NCBI GenBank assembly: GCA_947644185.1
Contig: CANRZC010000024.1
Span: 1 to 14,174, forward strand
Direction of reading: 5' to 3'
Source: an uncultured Acetatifactor sp.
Lineage (GTDB): Bacteria; Bacillota; Clostridia; Lachnospirales; Lachnospiraceae
Length of the DNA stretch: 14,174 nt
This document shows, piece after piece, positions 6,680-12,360 of this stretch. Position numbers and translations under genes: made by a program. The notes beneath the pieces are model-generated. The model searched no databases, was not told the origin of the DNA, and saw only the letters and a program-made list of their open reading frames with translations. How positions within the stretch are numbered: position 1 is the first letter of the stretch; each line of letters begins with the position of its first letter.

Positions 6680-7156
6680 CTACAATTCCCAAAGCTTTTC
6701 TTCATAGTCCTTCACATAATACCGAATATTTGTCCTGCCCTTTTGGAGGATAGTATGCCCCTCCCTCTCAAGCATCTCCTTTTGCGCTTCCACGCCCCCA
6801 GGATATTTGGGGTTCAGCTCCCCACCTGCTTTCAGCGTCCGCCAGTAAGGCGTTTTATTGTCTGCTCGCTGGAAGCTTGCCCATGCCACGATGGACACAA
6901 AGATCCCTGCCGTAATGGGATCTGTAAAATCAGCGCCGTTTTGTCTTGCAAAATATGCTCTGATATCACCTACTGTGAGCAGCCTTCCAAAGGGCACAAG
7001 TCGCATGACGTTGTCGTAGTCTATAGGCGGTGCGAAATACATTTTGTCTCCGCCGTACTTTTTGATGCTTTTCTCGTCTGTGAGCTTCTGAAGCTTAGGC
7101 ATATCCTTGCTGTCGTTCATCATTGCGTTAAAATCTTTTTTCGCTTCATTTGCCAT
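6680..7156 (-). CDS. Alkyltransferase-like (MGMT-family) protein lacking the acceptor cysteine
   Basis: 158 residues. The core matches the DNA-binding domain of O6-alkylguanine-DNA alkyltransferases: VPFGRLLTVGDIRAYFA (54-70), an ITAGIFVSIVAWAS helix, then TPYWRTLKAGGELN (102-115) and GRTNIRYYVKDYEEKLWEL at the end. Alkyltransferases carry PCHRV at the active site; here it is PYWRT (103-107), so the cysteine and its histidine are Tyr and Trp. Such alkyltransferase-like proteins bind alkylated guanine without repairing it and recruit excision repair. That role is family knowledge, inferred here. A distinct N-terminal extension of about 45 residues precedes the domain. AGGAGGTGA, 7 nt before the ATG at 7156, fixes the start; an 11-codon longer frame would include that ribosome site. 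The gene is divergent from the purine operon. Confidence 0.88.
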   Translation of the reverse strand: MANEAKKDFNAMMNDSKDMPKLQKLTDEKSIKKYGGDKMYFAPPIDYDNVMRLVPFGRLLTVGDIRAYFARQNGADFTDPITAGIFVSIVAWASFQRADNKTPYWRTLKAGGELNPKYPGGVEAQKEMLEREGHTILQKGRTNIRYYVKDYEEKLWEL

Positions 7157-7177
7157 AAGTATCACCTCCTGGGTAAG

Positions 7178-7206
7178 AGCATAACCCATAAAAGAGAATC
7201 ATGCAA
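7178..7206 (-). promoter_or_regulatory. Probable promoter of the alkyltransferase-like gene
   Basis: On the minus strand, TTGCAT (7201-7206), a 17-nt spacer and TATGCT (7178-7183, 4 of 6). This gives a very short leader with the ribosome site close behind the start. It is divergent from the promoter at 7268-7296, and the two share an AT-rich stretch. Confidence 0.45.
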
Positions 7207-7267
7207 TGAGGCGGTTTTAAAAAAATTCAGTAAAAAAATTTACAACAAATTTGATTGACAAAACCCC

Positions 7268-7296
7268 TTGCAAATTTCTCCAAGTACGTGTAAGAT
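7268..7296 (+). promoter_or_regulatory. Promoter of the riboswitch-controlled purine operon
   Basis: TTGCAA (7268-7273), a 17-nt spacer and TAAGAT (7291-7296). The start would be near 7303, just before the inverted repeat at 7312-7326 and about 54 nt before the riboswitch core. A TTGACA at 7255-7260 has no matching -10 box at 17 nt. Confidence 0.55.
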
Positions 7297-7311
7297 AAAG
7301 ATATCCAACCA

Positions 7312-7326
7312 GCCTGTCTGACAGGC
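7312..7326. repeat. Perfect inverted repeat at the start of the purine-operon leader
   Basis: GCCTGTC (7312-7318) and GACAGGC (7320-7326) form a perfect 7-bp dyad around a single T. Beyond an A.A mismatch, ACC (7308-7310) can pair with GGT (7328-7330). It lies within about 10-25 nt of the predicted transcription start. It may be a protein operator on DNA or a 5'-end hairpin in RNA; with a one-base centre, a DNA site is the more natural reading. Confidence 0.5.
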
Positions 7327-7356
7327 AGGTGGTGGATAGACAAGAATAGAAGAGAA

Positions 7357-7424
7357 CTGCATGACTGACGGAAGTGGGAGTACCCACGGGGAGTGCAGCC
7401 GGAAAAGAAGCCGACCGTCTGGGC
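7357..7424 (+). promoter_or_regulatory. ZTP (pfl) riboswitch
   Basis: The sequence follows the ZTP riboswitch consensus closely. P1 is CTGCA (7357-7361) with TGCAG (7394-7398). P2 is GTGGG (7374-7378) with CCCAC (7383-7387), followed by the conserved CGGGGAG. The 3' domain is GCCGACCGTCTGGGC (7410-7424), where GCC pairs with GGC. The signature pseudoknot is present: GACGG (7367-7371) pairs with CCGTC (7415-7419) over 5 bp. The class binds ZMP/ZTP (AICAR nucleotides) and switches genes on. Its position before the AICAR-consuming enzymes is exactly where the class is expected. The consensus was recalled, not searched. Confidence 0.93.
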
Positions 7425-7462
7425 GCCACTTAGTATGCGATGCCTGGGAGGGCGGTATTTTT
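7414..7462 (+). terminator. Riboswitch expression platform: intrinsic terminator overlapping the 3' aptamer strand
   Basis: ACCGTCT (7414-7420) can pair with GGGCGGT (7450-7456), followed by an inner GGGC (7421-7424) with GCCT (7442-7445). TTTTT (7458-7462) comes 2 nt after the stem. The 5' arm is the same strand that forms the pseudoknot and P3 of the aptamer, so the two folds exclude each other. Ligand binding should therefore prevent termination, as in other ON-type ZTP switches. Confidence 0.75.
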
Positions 7463-7513
7463 GTAATAGGGCATAAGGAGTGGAGGAGAAACTTTGCGCG
7501 AGGAGGAAAGAGT

Positions 7514-8239
7514 ATGCTGCAACTGGAACAGGAACTAAAGAACAATGCTTACCCCGGCAGGGGAATCGTCATCGGGCGCACCGTTGACGGCAAAAAGGCG
7601 GTTATCGCCTATTTTATCATGGGCAGGAGTGTGAACAGCCGCAATCGTATCTTTGTCACAGAAGGGGAGGGCATTCGCACCCAGGCCTTTGACCCGGCGA
7701 AGCTGGTGGATCCCAGCCTGGTTATCTACGCCCCTGTGCGGGTATATGCCGATGCCCAGGGACAGAAATATGACACAATTGTCACAAATGGAGATCAGAC
7801 AGACACCATCTACGATGGCCTTTCCAAAGGATTGACCTTTGAACAGTCTCTGCGCAGCCGCCAGTTCGAGCCCGACGGCCCCAACTACACCCCCAGGATT
7901 TCCGGGCTGGTCCATGTGCAGGATGGCAAATTTGACTTTTTTATGTCCATCCTAAAGAGCAATGAGGGAGACCCTTCCTGCTGTGACAGATACACTTTTT
8001 CCTATGACAATCCCGCTCCGGGAGAGGGGCGTTTTATCCACACCTACATGCATGACGGCGATCCTTTGCCCAGCTTCCAGGGAGAGCCTAAAAAGGTGGC
8101 CATTGCGGGTGACATTGACAGCTTCGGGGGGATGCTGTGGGAGAGCTTAAATGAGGAGAACAAGGTTTCTCTGTTTGTCCGCTTTATCGACATTGCCACC
8201 GGCCAGTGGGAGAGCCGGATCTTAAATAAGAACCAGTGA
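7514..8239 (+). CDS. IMP cyclohydrolase, PurO-like family
   Basis: 241 residues. The family closes the ring of FAICAR to give IMP, the last step of purine synthesis. The N-terminal signature is clear: NAYPGRGIVIGRT, then IAYFIMGRSVNSRNRIF. Later landmarks are DPSLVIYAPVRVY, VTNGDQTDTIYDG, FEPDGPNYTPRISG and a C-terminal FVRFIDIATG. These match the IMP_cyclohyd family (PF07826) first known from archaeal PurO, and not the MGS-like domain of PurH. AGGAGG at 7501-7506 sets the ATG at 7514. The frame extends to 7361, but that part is the riboswitch and terminator and would not be coding. The AICAR transformylase follows after 41 nt. Together they replace bifunctional PurH. Expression should respond to ZMP. 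The family is PurO-like by motif memory, so I give no gene symbol. Confidence 0.92.
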   Translation: MLQLEQELKNNAYPGRGIVIGRTVDGKKAVIAYFIMGRSVNSRNRIFVTEGEGIRTQAFDPAKLVDPSLVIYAPVRVYADAQGQKYDTIVTNGDQTDTIYDGLSKGLTFEQSLRSRQFEPDGPNYTPRISGLVHVQDGKFDFFMSILKSNEGDPSCCDRYTFSYDNPAPGEGRFIHTYMHDGDPLPSFQGEPKKVAIAGDIDSFGGMLWESLNEENKVSLFVRFIDIATGQWESRILNKNQ

Positions 8240-8280
8240 ATGAATGGCACAAGTGACAAAACCCAGGAAAGGAAAAGAAA

Positions 8281-9462
8281 ATGATGAAAGAAATAGAACT
8301 GAAATACGGCTGTAATCCCAACCAGAAACCTTCCAGAATCTACATGGAGGATGGAAGTGAGCTTCCTGTTACCGTGTTAAATGGCAGACCAGGCTATATC
8401 AATTTCCTGGATGCCTTCAATGGCTGGCAGCTGGTAAAGGAGCTAAAGGCCGCCACAGGCCTGCCTGCCGCCACATCCTTCAAGCATGTATCTCCGGCAG
8501 GAGCTGCTGTGGGATTGCCTCTGGATGAGACCCTGGCGAAAATCTACTGGGTAGATGACCTGGGAGAGCTTTCTCCTTTGGCCTGCGCCTATGCCAGGGC
8601 TAGAGGGGCGGACAGAATGTCCTCTTTTGGGGATTTTATCGCCCTGTCCGATGTGTGTGACAAGGACACGGCCAGGCTGATCAAGCGCGAGGTGTCTGAC
8701 GGCTGTATTGCCCCTGGCTATACGGAGGAGGCGTTGGCACTTTTGAAGGCCAAAAAGGGTGGCAGCTACAATGTGATTCAGATTGACCCTTCCTATGTGC
8801 CCGCTGCTGTGGAGAAGAAGCAGGTCTACGGTATCACCTTTGAACAGGGCCGAAATGAGCTGGATGTAAATGGCGATCTGCTGTCAAATATTGTCACAGT
8901 CAACCAGGAGATTCCCGAGGCTGCTCTTATGGACATGAAGATTGCTCTGATTACCTTAAAATACACCCAGTCCAATTCTGTCTGCTATGTAAAGGGCGGC
9001 CAGGCCATCGGCATCGGCGCAGGCCAGCAGTCCCGCATCCACTGCACCAGGCTGGCTGGCACAAAGGCAGACAACTGGTTCTTACGCCAGTCTCCCCAGG
9101 TGTTAGGGTTGCAGTTTGCGGACAAGCTGGGCAGACCTGATCGGGACAATGCCATTGATGTCTATCTGGGCGACGAGTATATGGACGTGCTGGCAGACGG
9201 CGCCTGGGAGAAGGTTTTCAAGGTAAAGCCTCCGGTCTTCACCAGAGAGGAAAAACGGGCATGGCTGGATCAGATGAAAGAAGTTACTTTGGGTTCCGAT
9301 GCCTTCTTCCCCTTCTCGGACAATATCGAGAGAGCTCACAAGAGCGGCGTGGGCTACATTGCCCAGCCTGGCGGCTCTGTCCGGGATGACGCGGTCATAG
9401 AGTGCTGCGACAAATATGGGATTGTGATGGCCTTTACCGGAATCAGACTGTTCCATCACTAA
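8281..9462 (+). CDS. AICAR formyltransferase, stand-alone (PurH C-terminal domain type)
   Basis: 393 residues. It transfers a formyl group from 10-formyl-tetrahydrofolate to AICAR (ZMP), giving FAICAR for the neighbouring cyclohydrolase. The N-terminus MMKEIELKYGCNPNQKPSRI and the segment FLDAFNGWQLVKELK are typical of the transformylase domain. K68-H69 in SFKHVSPAG is the catalytic Lys-His pair of the family. Further on come SSFGDFIALSDVCD, QSNSVCYVKGGQAIGIGAGQ, QSRIHCTRLAGTKADNW and the C-terminal GGSVRDDAVIECCDKYGIVM. The N-terminal IMP cyclohydrolase half of PurH is absent because that activity is supplied by the preceding gene. GGAAAGGA precedes the ATG at 8281; a second ATG directly follows. 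A perfect 13-bp hairpin lies 25 nt after the stop. It shares the riboswitch control of the preceding gene. Confidence 0.96.
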   Translation: MMKEIELKYGCNPNQKPSRIYMEDGSELPVTVLNGRPGYINFLDAFNGWQLVKELKAATGLPAATSFKHVSPAGAAVGLPLDETLAKIYWVDDLGELSPLACAYARARGADRMSSFGDFIALSDVCDKDTARLIKREVSDGCIAPGYTEEALALLKAKKGGSYNVIQIDPSYVPAAVEKKQVYGITFEQGRNELDVNGDLLSNIVTVNQEIPEAALMDMKIALITLKYTQSNSVCYVKGGQAIGIGAGQQSRIHCTRLAGTKADNWFLRQSPQVLGLQFADKLGRPDRDNAIDVYLGDEYMDVLADGAWEKVFKVKPPVFTREEKRAWLDQMKEVTLGSDAFFPFSDNIERAHKSGVGYIAQPGGSVRDDAVIECCDKYGIVMAFTGIRLFHH

Positions 9463-9487
9463 TGTCCGGATCATTGTGGAATCCGAT

Positions 9488-9518
9488 TTCAGGGACTATG
9501 GCCAACATAGTCCCTGAA
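9488..9518 (+). terminator. Hairpin after the AICAR formyltransferase, probable terminator
   Basis: A perfect 13-bp stem, TTCAGGGACTATG (9488-9500) with 9506-9518, has a GCCAA loop. The tail (GCATTTCAT) is only mildly T-rich, although TTTTTT occurs at 9534-9539. It lies 25 nt after the stop. Confidence 0.7.
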
Positions 9519-9559
9519 GCATTTCATAAGCAGTTTTTTCAGGAATACAAGGAATCTTA

Positions 9560-9589
9560 TTGAAAGACATCGCGGGGGTGTGTTATAAT
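9560..9589 (+). promoter_or_regulatory. Promoter of glnS, with extended -10
   Basis: TTGAAA (9560-9565), an 18-nt spacer and a perfect TATAAT (9584-9589) preceded by TGT (extended -10). The start would be near 9596, so the transcript would begin within the outermost helix of the structured leader and carry about 160 nt before the ATG. Confidence 0.7.
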
Positions 9590-9590
9590 G

Positions 9591-9725
9591 TCCGCAAAGG
9601 GCAGAGTCAAATGGGCGGGAAATCAACTGCCGAGTCTCGCTCGGGCAGTTGATTTTTCGACCATTTGAGGAGCGAAGCGAGCCCTCAAAACAAGGTTTTG
9701 AGGGCCTCTGCCCGTAACTTGCGGA
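9591..9725 (+). promoter_or_regulatory. Three-way-junction structured element in the glnS leader, unassigned
   Basis: Nearly all of this stretch folds by perfect pairing. P1 is TCCGCAA (9591-9597) with TTGCGGA (9719-9725). P2 is GGGCAGAG (9599-9606) with CTCTGCCC (9706-9713). P3 is TCAAATGG (9607-9614) with CCATTTGA (9661-9668). P4 is 9620-9631 with 9644-9655, plus GAG/CTC inside. P5 is GCCCTCAAAAC (9681-9691) with GTTTTGAGGGC (9695-9705). P4 is followed by TTTTT (9653-9657) and could act as a terminator. TTTGAGG (9664-9670) could also pair with CCTCAAA (9683-9689), competing with P3 and P5. A purine-rich strand, 9669-9680, joins P3 to P5. There is no T-box signature. It may be a regulatory RNA or a repetitive palindromic element; I recognise no family. 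The transcript may start inside P1. Confidence 0.6.
9620..9657 (+). terminator. Possible attenuator hairpin within the glnS leader
   Basis: The 12-bp perfect stem 9620-9631/9644-9655 is extended by GAG/CTC with one bulged G, and its 3' arm runs directly into TTTTT (9653-9657). Taken alone this is a textbook intrinsic terminator about 25 nt after the predicted transcription start. Whether it terminates depends on how the enclosing helices P1-P3 form. Confidence 0.45.
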
Positions 9726-9758
9726 AACCCAATATAAGAAAGGCAAGGATTTGAAAAA

Positions 9759-11426
9759 ATGAGCGACACAGAATCCAGAAACTTTATAGAAACCATTATC
9801 GACAAGGACCTGGCAGAGGGCGTATATGACACCGTGCACACCCGCTTTCCACCTGAGCCCAACGGCTATCTTCACATCGGCCATGCGAAAAGCATTCTCT
9901 TAAACTACGGCCTGGCCAAACAGTATAATGGCAAATTCAATATGCGATTCGACGACACCAATCCCACAAAGGAGGACATTGAGTTCGTGGAATCCATCAA
10001 AGCGGACATCCAGTGGCTGGGAGCTGACTGGGAGGACAGGCTGTTTTTTGCCTCGGATTATTTCGGACAGATGTACCAGGCAGCGGTAAAGCTTATCAAA
10101 AAGGGCAAGGCATATGTGTCGGATCTGACAGCGGAGGAGATCCGGGAATACCGGGGAAGCCTTACTGAGCCAGGTCGGGATGATCCTTACCACACCCGCT
10201 CCGTGGAAGAGAATCTGGAGCTGTTTGAGGCAATGAGGGCTGGAAAGTATGGGGACGGTGAGAAGGTGCTCAGAGCCCGCATTGACATGGCCTCCCCCAA
10301 TATCAACATGCGGGATCCTGTCATCTACCGTGTAGCCCACATGACCCATCACAACACCGGGGATGCATGGTGCATTTATCCCATGTATGATTTTGCCCAT
10401 CCAATCGAGGATGCCATAGAGGGCATCACCCATTCCATCTGTACACTGGAGTTCGAGGATCACAGGCCCCTGTATGACTGGGTGGTGCGGGAGCTAGAGT
10501 ATCCCCATCCCCCGAAGCAGATCGAGTTCGCAAAGCTGTATTTAAAGAATGTAGTCACCGGAAAGCGCTATATCAAGAAGCTGGTACAGGAAAACATCGT
10601 GGATGGCTGGGACGATCCCAGACTGGTGTCTATTGCGGCCCTGCGGCGCAGAGGATTTACGCCGGAATCTATCAAACGGTTTGTGGAGCTGTGCGGCGTT
10701 TCCAAGGCCCAGTCCATTGCGGATTACGCCATGCTGGAATACTGCATTAGGGAGGACTTGAAGACAAAGGCACCGCGCATGATGGCTGTGCTGGATCCTG
10801 TGAAGCTCATCATTGACAATTATCCCGAAGGGCAGACTGAAATGCTGACTGTGGGGAACAATCCAGAGAATGAGGCTTTAGGCAGCAGGGAAGTGCCCTT
10901 TGGCAGAGAGCTGTATATCGAGAGAGAAGATTTCATGGAAGAGCCGCCGAAGAAATATTTCCGCATGTTCCCAGGCAATGAGGTGCGCTTGATGAATGCT
11001 TATTTCGTGAAATGTACTGGCTGTGTCAAGGATGAGGACGGCAATGTGACAGAGGTGCACTGTACCTATGATCCGGCTTCCAGAGGGGGAAACAGTCCTG
11101 ACGGAAGGAAGGTAAAGGGTACCATTCACTGGGTGGCTGCGCAGACGGCTGTCACAGCCAAAGTCCGGCTGTACGAGAATATCATTGATGAGGAAAAGGG
11201 CGTGTACAATGAAGACGGAAGCCTGAACTTAAATCCCAATTCTCTGACAGTGCGGGAGAATTGTTATCTGGAGCCCGCCTTTGCAGGAGCGAAAAAGTAT
11301 GATCGATTCCAGTTCGTAAGACAGGGATTTTTCTGTGTGGATGCAAAAGACTCTAAGCCAGATGCCCTTGTGTTTAACCGCATAGTGTCGCTTAAGAGCT
11401 CTTATGTCCTGCCCAAGGAGTCATAG
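9759..11426 (+). CDS. glnS: Glutaminyl-tRNA synthetase
   Basis: 555 residues, the usual length for bacterial GlnRS. It charges tRNA-Gln with glutamine using ATP. The class I HIGH motif is at residues 39-42 in RFPPEPNGYLHIGHAKSI, followed by MRFDDTNPTKEDIEFVESI. The acceptor-binding region DPVIYRVAHMTHHNTGDAWCIYPMYDFAHPIEDAIEGITHSICTLEFEDHRPLYDW is typical of GlnRS and of no GltX. The second catalytic loop reads NVVTGKRYIKKLV (T267-G268-K269-R270) where most GlnRS have a LSKRKL-type KMSKS loop; the key lysine is kept. The C-terminal anticodon-binding beta-barrels are present (GTIHWVAAQTAVTAKVRLYE; FFCVDAKDSK). AAGG about 11 nt before the ATG is the ribosome site. The presence of GlnRS implies direct Gln-tRNA charging. 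The gene follows its own promoter and the structured leader at 9591-9725. Confidence 0.97.
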   Translation: MSDTESRNFIETIIDKDLAEGVYDTVHTRFPPEPNGYLHIGHAKSILLNYGLAKQYNGKFNMRFDDTNPTKEDIEFVESIKADIQWLGADWEDRLFFASDYFGQMYQAAVKLIKKGKAYVSDLTAEEIREYRGSLTEPGRDDPYHTRSVEENLELFEAMRAGKYGDGEKVLRARIDMASPNINMRDPVIYRVAHMTHHNTGDAWCIYPMYDFAHPIEDAIEGITHSICTLEFEDHRPLYDWVVRELEYPHPPKQIEFAKLYLKNVVTGKRYIKKLVQENIVDGWDDPRLVSIAALRRRGFTPESIKRFVELCGVSKAQSIADYAMLEYCIREDLKTKAPRMMAVLDPVKLIIDNYPEGQTEMLTVGNNPENEALGSREVPFGRELYIEREDFMEEPPKKYFRMFPGNEVRLMNAYFVKCTGCVKDEDGNVTEVHCTYDPASRGGNSPDGRKVKGTIHWVAAQTAVTAKVRLYENIIDEEKGVYNEDGSLNLNPNSLTVRENCYLEPAFAGAKKYDRFQFVRQGFFCVDAKDSKPDALVFNRIVSLKSSYVLPKES

Positions 11427-11496
11427 GCTGAGGGACTTAAGATACAAGGAAACCTTTTGAGAGAGTATGGTGTGATTGCCCAGGGAGGGCTTAAGT

Positions 11497-12348
11497 ATGG
11501 GGATATTATCAGGTTTGAGGAGCCTGGGGCTGGGAAGCCTTGAAAATGTCAGTCTCTTTGAAGAGCCAAAAAAGAAGGAGGCAGAAAAGGCAGAGCAAGC
11601 GGTGGCAGCGAAGGTAGAGGAAAAGGATCTGATATATGACAGATCCTTTGTGTGCCCAGTGTGCGACAGCTCCTTTACAGCCAAGCTTATGAAATCCAAT
11701 AAGGCGAAGCTTTTGGGCACGGACCCAGATCTTCGGGCCAGATATGATGGAATCGATGCGGCAAAATACGAGGTGGTAATGTGCCCTATCTGTGGATATG
11801 CGGCGTTGATGCGCTATTTTACAGGTATCACATCAGGGCAGGCGAAGCTCATTAAGGAAAAAATCAGCCAGACCGTGCGCATTAAGCCTTATGAGGGGGA
11901 GACCTATTCCTACGAGGAAGCCCAGAAACGGTATAAGCTGGCACTGGTGGGGGCTGTGGTCAAGCATGCAAAGACCAGCGAGAGAGCCTATATTTGTCTG
12001 AAATATGCATGGCTTACCAGAGGGTATGTGGAGAGCTTACGGGAAGAGGAGCAGCCGGACGAAAAGCTGATTGCAGAGCTGGAGAGCCAGGAGAATGAGC
12101 TTTTGGAGAATGCCTACAAGGGATTCACAGAGGCCAGGCAGACGGAGATGTTCCCCATGTGCGGCATGAATGAGGTCACTGTGGACTATCTGTTGGCTGT
12201 GCTGGCATCCCGGTTTACAGATTTTGACGTGTCACTAAAGCTTCTGGGCAGCATCATTACATCCAGGAGCGCAAACCCCCGTATCAAGGACAAAGCCAGG
12301 GACATGAAGGAGCACGTGACGCGGGAGATGAAGAAGCACCAGGAATGA
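11497..12348 (+). CDS. DUF2225-family zinc-ribbon protein
   Basis: 283 residues, no signal peptide. After a charged Lys/Glu/Ala-rich N-terminus (about 22-45) come two CxxC pairs: C53/C56 in FVCPVCDSSF and C96/C99 in VVMCPICGYAAL. They are arranged as in DUF2225 proteins and probably bind zinc. The rest (about 105-283) is helical, with the TPR-like look of the family (AQKRYKLALVGAVV; AYICLKYAWLTRGY; DYLLAVLASRF). The function is unknown. The ATG at 11497 is preceded by AGGGAGG 8 nt away; a TTG start 7 codons earlier would place that ribosome site inside the gene. No terminator or clear promoter separates it from glnS, 70 nt upstream, so it may be partly co-transcribed. The regulator gene begins 12 nt after the stop, so the two form an operon. 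Confidence 0.88.
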   Translation: MGILSGLRSLGLGSLENVSLFEEPKKKEAEKAEQAVAAKVEEKDLIYDRSFVCPVCDSSFTAKLMKSNKAKLLGTDPDLRARYDGIDAAKYEVVMCPICGYAALMRYFTGITSGQAKLIKEKISQTVRIKPYEGETYSYEEAQKRYKLALVGAVVKHAKTSERAYICLKYAWLTRGYVESLREEEQPDEKLIAELESQENELLENAYKGFTEARQTEMFPMCGMNEVTVDYLLAVLASRFTDFDVSLKLLGSIITSRSANPRIKDKARDMKEHVTREMKKHQE

Positions 12349-12360
12349 TGGGGAACGGTT

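Noticed and set aside
7255..7260. TTGACA as -35 box of the purine operon
   Set aside because: At 17 nt the following hexamer is CTCCAA. The TTGCAA at 7268 pairs with TAAGAT at 7291 at ideal spacing.
7361..7513. N-terminal extension of the IMP cyclohydrolase by 51 codons
   Set aside because: The stretch is the ZTP riboswitch and its terminator. AGGAGG at 7501-7506 serves the ATG at 7514, where the family's normal N-terminus begins.
9591..9725. Miniature transposable element with terminal inverted repeats
   Set aside because: Terminal repeats TCCGCAA/TTGCGGA exist, but the bases next to them (ATG and AAC) show no target duplication. The possibility is kept only as an alternative for the leader element.
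9560..9758. T-box leader before glnS
   Set aside because: No T-box sequence (GGGTGG-ACCGCG type), no specifier stem and no paired antiterminator. The fold is a different three-way junction.
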